This document shows, piece by piece, positions 1 to 8,712 of a stretch of 64,000 nucleotides of DNA (positions are counted from its first letter, which is position 1; every line of letters starts with the position of its first letter). Source of the stretch: Halomicronema sp. CCY15110 (lineage in GTDB: Bacteria; Cyanobacteriota; Cyanobacteriia; Phormidesmidales; Phormidesmidaceae). The notes under the pieces were generated by a model. That model saw nothing but the letters and a program-made list of their open reading frames with translations, did not search any database and was not told the DNA's origin. A program made the translations under genes and the position numbers. The stretch lies in the NCBI RefSeq assembly GCF_016888165.1, contig NZ_JACSWC010000437.1, positions 33,278-97,277 of the forward strand. Direction: 5' to 3'.

Positions 1-2
1 GC

Positions 3-353
3 AGCATCTCCAACGAAGAAATCAACCAGTACGCACGGGCGGTGCTGGCGATCGATCGGTATCGCAACGCCGCGTACACCCAAATCAAAGACATCTTGCT
101 CACGGTAGAGGTGGATATTAGTGCGATCGACATGAGCTGCACGAATACCCAGAATATTTCTGAGGTGCCCCGCTCCGTCCGTCGTGACGTGCGGGAAATT
201 TTGACGCGCTACTGCAACGATTCACGCCAAGCCGTAGAAGATACGGGCCTCACTTCCCGACGATTCAACCAAATTACCGACGCCCACGCTTCCGACGAGA
301 CCGTGTTTGAACGTATTCAACAAGAGCTGCTGCGCCTGCAAGGAGCCCAGTAG
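3..353 (+). CDS. DUF4168 domain protein, 3' part only
   Basis: The reading frame is open from the left edge, so the N-terminus lies outside the window. About 116 residues are visible. They start with a SNEEINQYARAVLAIDRYR stretch and continue as charged helical sequence with two cysteines, ending in LQGAQ. The (S/T)xEEIxxYAxAVLxI pattern is typical of DUF4168, a small, usually secreted bacterial family common in cyanobacteria, with no function I know of. A start within the frame at position 42 (GTG) would cut into the conserved pattern, so I treat the gene as truncated by the window edge rather than starting there. Confidence 0.7.
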   Translation, partial: SISNEEINQYARAVLAIDRYRNAAYTQIKDILLTVEVDISAIDMSCTNTQNISEVPRSVRRDVREILTRYCNDSRQAVEDTGLTSRRFNQITDAHASDETVFERIQQELLRLQGAQ

Positions 354-735
354 GAGAGCTACGCGCCGCTGGAAATATCGTGTGTTGAAATCAGTTTGAG
401 AAACCGAATACTGGCTGCTCAGTAGCCTTGACCTCGACCCAGAACTGGGAAAGCTCCTTTAACCAGGCAGCGGCGACAGCGAGGGCGCAATGCTGAATCC
501 AACTTGAGCAATCAACTTCTCAGCCTTCACTCGACTCACGATCAACGCCTCAGCTCACAGCCAAAATCCTCAAACCGGACGCAGTGACCGATCGCACCGC
601 ATTGGCCTCAGCAGAGATATTTTTGCGGTGCTTAACGTCGTTTGCATACTGTCATCGGAAAATATACGGATTTAGCTTGGCGGTGCTGGAAAAGGAGAAT
701 AGCCCCCTTCAGACCCCCTTTTCCGGTACAGACCT
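354..735. other. intergenic region, nothing recognised
   Basis: This stretch of 382 bases follows the DUF4168 gene. I see no conserved protein, no strong hairpin followed by a T run and no RNA gene. A short frame at 584-772 has no family-like sequence and overlaps the next gene's start, so it is not called. Confidence 0.4.
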
Positions 736-1761
736 ATGCATACCTGGGCGCTTTTTTCTTGCAGCAGCTTGATCACGCTAACGGCCTACAACCTGACCCA
801 TTTACCCAAAACGGCTAAATCGGCTCCCGAACCTGAGCCCGACGCCAGCGATCAGCTAGCCGAGGACACTAAGTTTTCCTTAGATACGATGAGCGGCCAG
901 TTTCCCGAGTTTGAGCAAATTGCGCGGCCCCCGTTGCCGGATCAACCCCAACTCGCAAGAAAAATCGATGAGCCACCAGGCTATAACCCAGCGCTTTACG
1001 ATCCTGCTCAATATCCGGTGAGAGAAGTCGATTTGGTCGGGGGGGTATTGTTAGCCAAACTCCCAGGCGGCATGCCTGATCGGGTTGACGCGATCGCCCC
1101 GCTGCCCACCCCGTTCCCACCACCCCCGGCAGTCAATCCTTTTCCCGTAGCGACCAACCCTTCGGCAGCGGCGATCGCCCCTCGACTACGCGCCGTTAGC
1201 CAGCCCCGCCCAGAACCGGCGGCGGTGGCCCCCAGCTTTGTCTCTCGGGCGGCCCCCGCGACCGTCGCGACCGTTGCCACCACTCCCTCAGCCCCGCCGT
1301 CCGCCCCCGTCGCTGAGGTGACCGCGACCAACCCAGCCCCGGAATTATTTGCTGCGTTGCCAGACGGGATTGCGATCGCTCCGCCGTCCGACGTGCCTGT
1401 GCCTTTAGCCGCCCCGCCAGCGGCCCCGGAAATCGCTATGACGGATGTGGTGTCATTCGACCCCTTAGCAGAGATGACGGCTGCTGCGGGGGCGACGGTT
1501 CCAGCCAATGCGGACACCGCTTTTGCCAATGTGGCCGCTGTCCTGCCAGCCGCCACCAACGTAAATACAACTCCGGTTGCCGAGCCATTGGGAACTCCGG
1601 TGACAGGGGCTGCCGCGCCCAAAGTTGCCCCCGCCCCCACCTTCTCGATGGAGTTGGCCCCGGCTCGACAAGATTTGATCGATCGCTACTGCGATCGCCC
1701 CCTGGCTGACACCAATGCCTCGACAAGAGAGGCGGTTTGTGACGCGGACACCAACGAGTGA
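736..1761 (+). CDS. Ala/Pro-rich hypothetical protein
   Basis: A 341-residue protein I do not recognise. A short hydrophobic N-terminal segment (about residues 4-20) could be a signal or anchor. It is followed by a moderately conserved-looking part (about 50-115, with IARPPLPDQPQ and YPVREVDLVGG) and then about 180 residues dominated by Ala, Pro, Val and Thr, as in a disordered or wall-spanning linker. The C-terminus is charged with two cysteines (YCDRP and AVCDAD). No clear Shine-Dalgarno precedes the ATG. The last 76 bases overlap the tail of the convergent flavoprotein gene, which is unusual and makes the exact 3' end uncertain. The opposite-strand frames here are low-complexity shadows. 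Confidence 0.55.
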   Translation: MHTWALFSCSSLITLTAYNLTHLPKTAKSAPEPEPDASDQLAEDTKFSLDTMSGQFPEFEQIARPPLPDQPQLARKIDEPPGYNPALYDPAQYPVREVDLVGGVLLAKLPGGMPDRVDAIAPLPTPFPPPPAVNPFPVATNPSAAAIAPRLRAVSQPRPEPAAVAPSFVSRAAPATVATVATTPSAPPSAPVAEVTATNPAPELFAALPDGIAIAPPSDVPVPLAAPPAAPEIAMTDVVSFDPLAEMTAAAGATVPANADTAFANVAAVLPAATNVNTTPVAEPLGTPVTGAAAPKVAPAPTFSMELAPARQDLIDRYCDRPLADTNASTREAVCDADTNE

Positions 1762-3224
1762 GCGCAGAGGATACCCGAGGCCGCCACCGCTGGCACCCCA
1801 ATGCCGGGCAGTGTTGAATCGCCCACCCGCAATAGGCCCGGAATCGGCGTGCGGCAGTTGGGAAACAAGCCCTGATCGGCCCGAATCGCTGGCCCATAGG
1901 TGCCCTGATAGCGGCGTAAAAAGCGCTGGTGCGTCAACGGTGTGCCAATGAGTTCCACCTCGACGCGATCGCGAACGTCAGGAATGACTTTGCCCAGGGC
2001 TTGATATAGCGGTGCGGCCCGATCTCGTTTCCGTTGGGCATAATTTTCGTCGCGCTGCCAGCCCGCCCACGGTTCCAGCGAATACACGTGAACGACGTGT
2101 TTGCCCGCTGGCGCGAGGGTCGGATCCAACACCGACGGCATGGAAATCATGCAGGTATTGCCCGGAGCATCGAGGGGGCGATCGCGGCTGTGAACCACCA
2201 CATGATGCACAGTGAGAGCATCCAACCCCGTCGCGTCAATGCCCAGGTGCAAGTGCATGAAGCTGCTGACCGCTGGGGTGGCGATCGCCGTTTCTCGAAA
2301 ATTCAGGGGCAAGGCCTCTGGCGGCAGCAGGTGACTGTAGGTATCCCACAAGGTCGCGTTGGAAATCACCGTCTCAGCGGCGATCACTTCCCCCGACTTG
2401 AGCCGCACTCCGGTGGCCCGCCCGGCTTCAACCAAGATTTGTTCCACATGGGTGCCCAGCCGCAACTCGCCGCCCCACTTTTGGAGCCCTCGCACCAGGG
2501 CGTTAACGATCGCCTCGCTGCCGCCAACGGGATAGTCCACCGGGGCAGTTTCGCGCTCACCAAACACAAACGCCACTTCGGGGGCGATCGTGCCGTGGGC
2601 ATCCAGCCCTGACAGCAAAAAGCACTCCAAATCGATCAGTTGGCGCACCCACGGATCGCTCACCGTTTGATCTAGTAAATGGCCCGCCGACTTTTGCACA
2701 GCGGGCAACTGGGGCAATAGTTTCAGCAGGGCGAGGGGATAGCGCAGCAAAAACGGCACGACGCCCAAATCAGGCCGCAGCCCCAAGGTCGGAATTTGGC
2801 TCAGCGGCTCATACAGCGCGAGCAGTCGCGTCACAAACGCATCGAGTTCAGCCGCACCCTGGGGGGTGAACTGGGCCACTGCGCGGCGATAGTCGGCAAG
2901 CTGTCGGTAAATGGGCAGGGTGCCTTCGGGCAGATGGTAAAACCCGAGCGGATCGTAAGCGATCGCCTCCAGCGGTTCCTCCAACACATCCAGCACCTGC
3001 CGCAGCGGATTGCGCGACGCCGGATCACTCAATCCCGAAAAGAACGACGGCCCCGAATCAAAGTGAAAGCCATTACGGGTAAACCCGTGGGCCGCGCCGC
3101 CGGGAATGGTGTGACTTTCGCAGACCACTACCCGTTTGCCATAGCGAGCTAATAGCGCTGCCGCGACTAACCCGCCGAGGCCACTGCCAATGACGACAAC
3201 TTCTGGCGATGAGGATGACATCAT
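1686..3224 (-). CDS. CrtISO/phytoene desaturase-family FAD oxidoreductase
   Basis: A 512-residue flavoprotein. The N-terminus has the dinucleotide-binding signature VVVIGSGLGGLVAAALLARYG (Rossmann GxGxxG with the following Glu in VVVCESHTIPGG). The PGGAAHGFTRNGFHFDSGPSFF segment is typical of carotenoid desaturases, cis-trans isomerases and retinol saturases. The C-terminal FAD-closing motif appears as GLLRVGDSTLPGIGVPAVAASG. Members act on hydrophobic polyenes at membranes. The substrate cannot be told from sequence: it could be a CrtISO paralogue rather than the main prolycopene isomerase, whose N-terminus differs in my memory. It is co-transcribed with the small upstream gene, sharing a 4-base ATGA overlap. 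Confidence 0.8.
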   Translation of the reverse strand: MMSSSSPEVVVIGSGLGGLVAAALLARYGKRVVVCESHTIPGGAAHGFTRNGFHFDSGPSFFSGLSDPASRNPLRQVLDVLEEPLEAIAYDPLGFYHLPEGTLPIYRQLADYRRAVAQFTPQGAAELDAFVTRLLALYEPLSQIPTLGLRPDLGVVPFLLRYPLALLKLLPQLPAVQKSAGHLLDQTVSDPWVRQLIDLECFLLSGLDAHGTIAPEVAFVFGERETAPVDYPVGGSEAIVNALVRGLQKWGGELRLGTHVEQILVEAGRATGVRLKSGEVIAAETVISNATLWDTYSHLLPPEALPLNFRETAIATPAVSSFMHLHLGIDATGLDALTVHHVVVHSRDRPLDAPGNTCMISMPSVLDPTLAPAGKHVVHVYSLEPWAGWQRDENYAQRKRDRAAPLYQALGKVIPDVRDRVEVELIGTPLTHQRFLRRYQGTYGPAIRADQGLFPNCRTPIPGLLRVGDSTLPGIGVPAVAASGILCAHSLVSASQTASLVEALVSARGRSQ

Positions 3225-3607
3225 TGCGAGTGGGGATCGTTGACCTGGGCAAAATGGGCGTCGATCAGGGGCAGACAGTTCTGAACGGTGCGCTCTTCTT
3301 GGGGGTCGATACTTTGCAGATACGCCACCCGATGGGCCACCGAACGTTGAACTTCTTGAATTTCTTGTCGCAGGGCCGCGACTTGGTTCGCGCAGTTGGC
3401 TTGGGGCAATAACTGGGCGATCTCGGCTTCTAGGGCGGTTTGTTCGGTGGCTTGTAACTGTTGGGCTGCTGCCAGTTGGGCAGCGGTGCCTCCAGCTTTA
3501 ACCACGCAATAAATTTCCATCAGCCGCTCATACTCTGCCGATCGCTCCGCGCCATGGGGTCGCGCCAACAGGTGTGAAATGAATTCTGGCGTTAGCGATC
3601 GCGGCAC
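3221..3607 (-). CDS. small coiled-coil protein, unknown function
   Basis: A 128-residue protein, mostly helical and rich in Gln, Ala and Glu (for example AAQLAAAQQLQATEQTALE), likely a coiled coil. It carries three cysteines: one at YCVVKAG, one at ANCANQ and one at VQNCLP. I see no catalytic motif. Its stop overlaps the start of the flavoprotein gene by 4 bases (ATGA), so the two are almost certainly translated in a coupled way and may act together. There is no signal peptide. I do not recognise the family. Confidence 0.65.
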   Translation of the reverse strand: MPRSLTPEFISHLLARPHGAERSAEYERLMEIYCVVKAGGTAAQLAAAQQLQATEQTALEAEIAQLLPQANCANQVAALRQEIQEVQRSVAHRVAYLQSIDPQEERTVQNCLPLIDAHFAQVNDPHSQ

Positions 3608-4219
3608 GTCACTCTCTCTTATCCTGCGGCTGGTTTGCAGCTACTCACGGCGTACGCCAAGCTTCTAGGAGTCCAGAAGTACAGGCTTGAGCCCCTGGCC
3701 TGTCGGCATCTTACCGCGAGCGACTCCACCCACGATTCTAGTCGGTCAGCCAGGTTTTCCGTCGGCTTGCGATATCTGAGGAGAGTCATTCACTTCTGCA
3801 CTGGCAAACTGCAAAAGGCATGAAATTTTCGCGAAGCGGTAAACCTGACATCTTGCAGTGTCGCAAAACAGTCTCAGACCGCGACAGGCCACGGGCAAGC
3901 GTGATCTCAGTTCCCAGTTCTGCCAGTATGGGCCGTCCATCCGCCCATTCCCGTAGACGGCAGGCCAGGACTTCTCTGGCGATCGCCCAGCAGATCAATC
4001 GTGACTATTACCAACGTCGTGGACTTTGGGATGCCGCGCCGTGGGGGTCGATGCCCAGGGCGACTGGCACGGGGCTGGCGATACCCGCTGGGGTGGGGCC
4101 GTGGCGTTTGCCTGAACGGATGCCCTGCGATCGCTCCAATGACCCCAACCTCATCCCGAGACCGCGAAACCGCGACCGAAATGCCCGGTATGATAGGCGT
4201 GATCGGCAGGAGAATGGCT
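3608..4219. other. divergent intergenic region with possible IS-end relic
   Basis: This 612-base stretch lies between the coiled-coil gene (minus) and the ATPase gene (plus). At 3690-3703 it carries a 14-base sequence, AGCCCCTGGCCTGT, also present at 14465-14478 (see findings). An open plus-strand frame at 3820-4302 overlaps the ATPase start in another frame and is Arg/Ser/Pro-rich without any family signature, so it is not called. Confidence 0.4.
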
Positions 4220-5503
4220 ATGATCAGCGATCGCAAAGCGGCATTTATCCAGGCGTACCGCAATCTGAACCTGTTTCCGCTGTCAGAAGCGGAAGAGATT
4301 GAGCAGTTTCAGGTCAAGTACGGCCAAAAGGTGCTGCGCACTTTGAACAATGCGGTGATCGCCTCGGAAGCCAACGGCAAGCTAATTTTTACCGGCCATC
4401 GCGGCTGTGGCAAATCGACGCTACTGGTGCAGCTGGCGGACCAGATGCGGGACGAGGGCTTTTATGTCGCCCGGTTTTCCATCGCCGACCTGGTGGAAAT
4501 GTCAGACGTGAACCATATCAATATTCTGTATGCGATCGCGCTGAAGCTGCTGAGCCAGGCGACGAAGCGGCAAATGCCGATTCCGGAAGGGACCAAGAAT
4601 GCGTTAGTGAACTGGTTCACTCAGACCAAGTCGCGGGAATATACTGACCAGCTTAAGCAGGAGTTGGGGGTCGGGGTCGATTTCTACGGCCTATTCAGCG
4701 GCAAGTTGCAAAAAGAAGGCGCGTTTCGAGAAATCATTCGTGAAACCTATGACCGCCGCGTGTCAGAGCTATCGGAGCAAATCAACCGAGTCGCGGCCAC
4801 CATTCAATCGACTACGGGCAAAGAAATCCTGGTGATCATTGATGATTTGGACAAACTGGATTTGGATGTGGTGCGGCCCATTTTTCAGGACAATATTAAG
4901 GCGCTATTCTCACCCGAAATTCGCGTGGTGTTTACGATTCCCGTGGCGGTGATTCGCGATCCTCGGCTGGTGTCCACGCTGGAATCTGATAGCCGAATTA
5001 TTATGCTGCCAGTCACCAAGTTCTACAGCCGCGAAGATGTGCGGCGAGCAGAGGCCGCCCCCATTGAGGCCAATGTCGAAACGCTGCAACACTTGCTGGA
5101 GAAACGGATTCCGGCAGACTTGATTGAACCAGAGATGAAGCGCCAAATTGTGTTGCTAAGTGGTGGGGTGCTGCGCGAACTGGTGCGCATCGGTCAAGAA
5201 TGTTGCCGTATTTGTATGTCGGAGATTGACCCAGATCTTGCAGACCAAGTGGTCACCATCAATGCCGATATTTTGCAAGAGGCGGTCAAGTCGTTGCGGA
5301 ATCAGTTTGCTCGCACCCTGGGCAGCAATCTATTTGAGCTGCTGAAAACCACTTACGAAAACCTGGCCCCGCCGAATGCGAAAAGCGACGAGTTTCTCGA
5401 CCTGCTGCACTCGCTCTATGTGTTGGAATATGAGAATGACGACCTGTGGTATGACCTGCATCCACTCGTGACCGATATTTTGCGCCGTCGGCAATTGATT
5501 TAG
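4220..5503 (+). CDS. STAND/AAA-type P-loop ATPase
   Basis: A 427-residue cytoplasmic ATPase. The start at 4220 has AGGAG seven bases upstream; longer frames add only low-quality sequence. Walker A is GHRGCGKST (residues 59-67) and Walker B is ILVIIDDLDKLD (about 203-214, two acidic residues). A sensor-like strand follows at VVFTIPVAV. The C-terminal part (about 340-427) is helical and ends in a winged-helix-like segment (FLDLLHSLYVLEY...LWYDLHPLVTDILRRR). The layout resembles Orc/Cdc6-like or STAND ATPases without a fused sensor. The next gene starts 30 bases downstream and supplies TPR repeats and a membrane anchor, so the pair may be a split STAND-type sensor. No effector enzyme domain is visible and function is unknown. 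Confidence 0.8.
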   Translation: MISDRKAAFIQAYRNLNLFPLSEAEEIEQFQVKYGQKVLRTLNNAVIASEANGKLIFTGHRGCGKSTLLVQLADQMRDEGFYVARFSIADLVEMSDVNHINILYAIALKLLSQATKRQMPIPEGTKNALVNWFTQTKSREYTDQLKQELGVGVDFYGLFSGKLQKEGAFREIIRETYDRRVSELSEQINRVAATIQSTTGKEILVIIDDLDKLDLDVVRPIFQDNIKALFSPEIRVVFTIPVAVIRDPRLVSTLESDSRIIMLPVTKFYSREDVRRAEAAPIEANVETLQHLLEKRIPADLIEPEMKRQIVLLSGGVLRELVRIGQECCRICMSEIDPDLADQVVTINADILQEAVKSLRNQFARTLGSNLFELLKTTYENLAPPNAKSDEFLDLLHSLYVLEYENDDLWYDLHPLVTDILRRRQLI

Positions 5504-5532
5504 TCCCTGTGTTGAGGGTAGTCCCTTAAACT

Positions 5533-7410
5533 ATGCCCCCGACTGATTTAGAAACCTCTAACCGCCGTGAACTCAGAAAGCTGGAGTTGTCGATTGAAGC
5601 GCAGCCGGAGCGCTTGAGTCTGCTGCTGGCGATTTGTGATGACCGCAACCTGCAAGCGCAGCTGATGGAGCAATACGAGGCGGAACTGCGCGAAGCGGGG
5701 ATTGCCACCTATCGCACGCGACTGAGCCACCAGCGCCCCAGCTTGAAAGCGGCCCTGACGGAGCTGGTGGAGCAATCACCCGCCCTGCAAGCGGGCGACC
5801 CGGCGGTGGTGACGGTGTTGAATGCGGGGGAACTGCTGGGGGTACGCCTCACCGAAGAAAAATCCGAGCAGGAGCAGTTTTTCTTTTCGTTGCAATGGAC
5901 GCGGGAGGCCCTGCGGCACTTTGATTTTCCGATTGTGCTGTGGCTACCGGACGAGGTGGCGACGCGGTTAGCCCAGCAAGCTCCCGACTTTTGGAGCTGG
6001 CGCAACGGGGTATTTGAGTTTTACGCTGCCCCGCCTGACGCGGTTACCCGCCCCGACGGGATGCCGCCGCCAATGATGAGTGCCGTCACAGACTCCACCG
6101 AGACCGCCCCCGACCCCGGCAGCCAAATCCCCATTACCGAACTGGAGCAGCAGATCGCCACCCTCACCGAGACCACGCCCGACTCGCCGCTGCTGATCAC
6201 CCTGCACAACACCCTGGGGGATGCTTACAAGCGCGAATATAAATACCAAAAAGCGCTGGCCCAATATCAGCAAGCCCTGACCCAGGCCGAAGCCTATCAA
6301 GACGCCGCCGGACAAGCCCGCTCCCTCCGCAACTTAGGGGATGCCCTGCGCGCCTGTGGCCGACCGGCGCAAGCGGTGCCCTATTACCAACAAGCCCTCA
6401 ACCTCTATCAAGCCCAGGCAGATCGCAGCGGCGATGCCGCTACCCTAAACAACTTGGGAGTTGCTTACTTCTCGCTGAGTCAATATCAGCAGGCGATCAC
6501 CTTCTATCACCAATCGCTCGAAATTCAGCGGGAGATTGGCGATCGCCAGGGCGAAGCGAAGTCGCTGAGCGACTTGGGGAATGCTTACAATGCGCTGGGT
6601 CAATATCAGCAGGCGATCGCCTTTCATCAGCAATCCTTGGAAATGGCGCGGGAAATTGGCGATCGCCGGGGCGAAGCGGCTGCTTTGGGCAACTTGGGCC
6701 TTGCTTATCAGTCGCTGGGTCAATATCAGCAGGCGATCGCCTTCCATCAGCAATCGCTAGAAATCAAACGCGAGATTGGCGTTCGCGAAGCGTTTCCGAA
6801 GGAAAGTCGCCGGGGCGAAGCGACTTCTCTGGGCAACTTGGGCCTTGCTTATCGGTCGCTGGGTCAATATCAGCAGGCGATCGCCTTTCTTCAGCAGCAG
6901 TTAGAAATCACGCGGGAGATTGGCGATCGCCAAGGCGAAGCGAATGCTTTGGGCAACTTGGGGCTGGCTTACTATGATCTGGGTCAATATCAGCAGGCGA
7001 TCACGTTCCAGCAGCAATCCCTCGAAATTGAGCGGGAGATTGGCGATCGTCGGGGCGAAGCGAATTCTCTCTTCAACCAAGCACTTGCTCTAGCCCGGTT
7101 AGATGATAAGTGGCAGGCGCGAGACTGCTACCAGGCCGCCCGAGAGATCTACGCCGAGTTGGGCTTGCCCAAAGAAGTTGAACGCTGTGATGTCGCCATC
7201 CGTGATTTGGGGCAGCAAATTGTCATGCAGCCCAAGCAGGCTCCGACCATTGGCGAGTCGGCCACCGCGCCATCAGCCGGGCGAGACCACCTATCGCCCA
7301 CCGCTGAATCGCGCCCTACAGTCGAGCCCCAGCCGCTCAAGGTGCCGTTTTGGGTTTGGGTAGTCGTGGGGCTGGTGGGGGTGCTGCTCATTGGGTGGTG
7401 GCTGCTTTAG
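5533..7410 (+). CDS. TPR-repeat protein with C-terminal membrane anchor
   Basis: A 625-residue protein in three parts. Residues 1-175 form a domain with LLLAICDD near its start and APDFWSWRNGVFEF at its end. From memory that ending recurs in cyanobacterial ATPase/TPR proteins and looks like a degenerate nucleotide-binding or docking domain. Residues about 210-545 are TPRs, including five near-identical 40-residue units built on GQYQQAIAFHQQSLEIxREIGDRxGEA. After a Pro/Ser linker, residues 604-625 are a single hydrophobic helix at the very C-terminus (VPFWVWVVVGLVGVLLIGWW), so the protein is probably tail-anchored. It follows the ATPase gene by 29 bases and is likely in its operon. The third of these five units carries an eight-residue insertion from a short repeat. 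Confidence 0.8.
   Translation: MPPTDLETSNRRELRKLELSIEAQPERLSLLLAICDDRNLQAQLMEQYEAELREAGIATYRTRLSHQRPSLKAALTELVEQSPALQAGDPAVVTVLNAGELLGVRLTEEKSEQEQFFFSLQWTREALRHFDFPIVLWLPDEVATRLAQQAPDFWSWRNGVFEFYAAPPDAVTRPDGMPPPMMSAVTDSTETAPDPGSQIPITELEQQIATLTETTPDSPLLITLHNTLGDAYKREYKYQKALAQYQQALTQAEAYQDAAGQARSLRNLGDALRACGRPAQAVPYYQQALNLYQAQADRSGDAATLNNLGVAYFSLSQYQQAITFYHQSLEIQREIGDRQGEAKSLSDLGNAYNALGQYQQAIAFHQQSLEMAREIGDRRGEAAALGNLGLAYQSLGQYQQAIAFHQQSLEIKREIGVREAFPKESRRGEATSLGNLGLAYRSLGQYQQAIAFLQQQLEITREIGDRQGEANALGNLGLAYYDLGQYQQAITFQQQSLEIEREIGDRRGEANSLFNQALALARLDDKWQARDCYQAAREIYAELGLPKEVERCDVAIRDLGQQIVMQPKQAPTIGESATAPSAGRDHLSPTAESRPTVEPQPLKVPFWVWVVVGLVGVLLIGWWLL
6784..6808 (+). repeat. short palindromic repeat inserted in a HIP1 site inside the TPR gene
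   Basis: Sister TPR units read GGCGATCGCC at this point. Here GGCG and TCGCC are kept, but the single A between them is replaced by about 25 bases containing TTTCC-GAA-GGAAA, a small hairpin. The net gain is 24 bases, which keeps the frame and adds eight residues (VREAFPKES replaces D). The exact borders are ambiguous by a few bases because the ends share GCG/CGC. Confidence 0.7.
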
Positions 7411-7535
7411 ACACCTTTTAGGCTGTGAGCGAGTCTTGGCGATCGCCCCCAATACCGCTGGCAACTCGACGATTTCTTGTCGGCAGAAAAGAGTGTAATC
7501 TGAGTGGACATTTTCACGCCTTGGATTTTGGCCCT

Positions 7536-8435
7536 ATGCAGGCATCTTCGCAATCCAAACGATCGCAGCTCGGGCGATCGCTGATCCCCTATCTCTTCCT
7601 CGCGCCCGCGTTGACGGTGCTGGGGCTGACGGTGTTTTGGCCCGCCATCCAGGCGCTGTATCTGAGCTTTACCAGCTACGGCTTTGATGTCACCCAGCCG
7701 CCGCTGTGGATTGGGCTGGAGAATTTTCAGGAGCTACTGGGCGATCGCACCTTTTGGATCACGGTGAAAAACACGCTGCTGTACCTGATTGGGGTAGTGC
7801 CATTGCTGGCGATTTTGCCGCTGCTGCTGGCGATTTTGGTCAATCAAAAGCTGCGCGGCATGCGCTGGTTTCGCGTGGCCTACTACACCCCCGTGGTGAT
7901 CTCGATGGTGGTGGCGGGCATCGCCTGGCGCTGGCTCTATGCCGAGAACGGCTTCTTTAACCAGATTTTGATCGGGCTGGGGCTGACGGAAAGCGGGATT
8001 CCGTGGCTGACGAGTCCGGCTCTGGCAATGCCCAGCGTCATGGTAGTGACGATATGGAAGGGGCTGGGCTACTACATGGTGATTTACCTGGCGGGGCTGC
8101 AAACCATTCCCCCCGATCTGTACGAGGCAGCGGCGATCGAAGGCTCCGACGGGTGGCGCAAGCATTGGGACATTACCTTTCCCCTGATGCGGCCCTACAT
8201 TTTTCTGGTGACGGTGATTTCCGCGATCGCCGCCACCAAAGTCTTCGAAGAAATCTACATTATGACCCAGGGCGGCCCGCTGAACAGTTCCAAAACCATC
8301 GTCTACTACGTGTATGAGTTGGCGTTTCAGGAATTGGAGCTGAGCTACGCCTGTACGGTGGGACTGGCGCTGTTTCTGGTGATTTTGGCGCTGTCGATTT
8401 TGCGATTGCTGGGCGATCGCTCAGAAGTGCTATAG
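7536..8435 (+). CDS. carbohydrate ABC transporter permease, MalF/UgpA type
   Basis: A 299-residue inner-membrane permease with six predicted membrane helices. The cytoplasmic loop has the EAA motif (YEAAAIEGSDGWRKHWDITFPLMRP) that docks onto the ATPase subunit. The start at 7536 (MQASSQSKRSQ) gives the usual family length and puts the first helix, IPYLFLAPALTVLGLTVFWPA, near the N-terminus; an extension to 7425 has no family sequence. Such permeases pair with a second permease (MalG type), a solute-binding protein and an ATPase. None is adjacent here, so partners must be elsewhere. Substrate is not predictable beyond sugar or glycoside. Confidence 0.88.
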   Translation: MQASSQSKRSQLGRSLIPYLFLAPALTVLGLTVFWPAIQALYLSFTSYGFDVTQPPLWIGLENFQELLGDRTFWITVKNTLLYLIGVVPLLAILPLLLAILVNQKLRGMRWFRVAYYTPVVISMVVAGIAWRWLYAENGFFNQILIGLGLTESGIPWLTSPALAMPSVMVVTIWKGLGYYMVIYLAGLQTIPPDLYEAAAIEGSDGWRKHWDITFPLMRPYIFLVTVISAIAATKVFEEIYIMTQGGPLNSSKTIVYYVYELAFQELELSYACTVGLALFLVILALSILRLLGDRSEVL

Positions 8436-8712
8436 ACTATTGGCGGCTAACGCCCGCTGTTGACGATTCACGACAACCCAGGCGACGACTGGGTATTTAG
8501 TCACCGATTTCACCAAATCTGATCGTTTTTTCCGGTATTTCTAAATTGTGAACAGGTGCCTCATGAGCGATCTAGTTTAATGAGTGGCGGCTTGGGCATA
8601 AAAAAAGACGGAAGTATATCCAGCGAATGAAAATCAGCGACTAGGCTTGTGTCAAAATGTAAGCGGTTTTGCCAATCTGTCGCAAAGAGCAGTAAGCGGG
8701 CATAGAGAACGT

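Noticed and set aside
1008..1640. 210-residue minus-strand frame opposite the Ala/Pro-rich gene
   Set aside because: It is an antisense shadow made of Gly/Ala/Thr low-complexity sequence caused by the GC-rich codons of the plus-strand gene.
3820..4302. 160-residue plus-strand frame before the ATPase
   Set aside because: It overlaps the well-supported ATPase start in another frame, is Arg/Ser/Pro-rich and matches no family.
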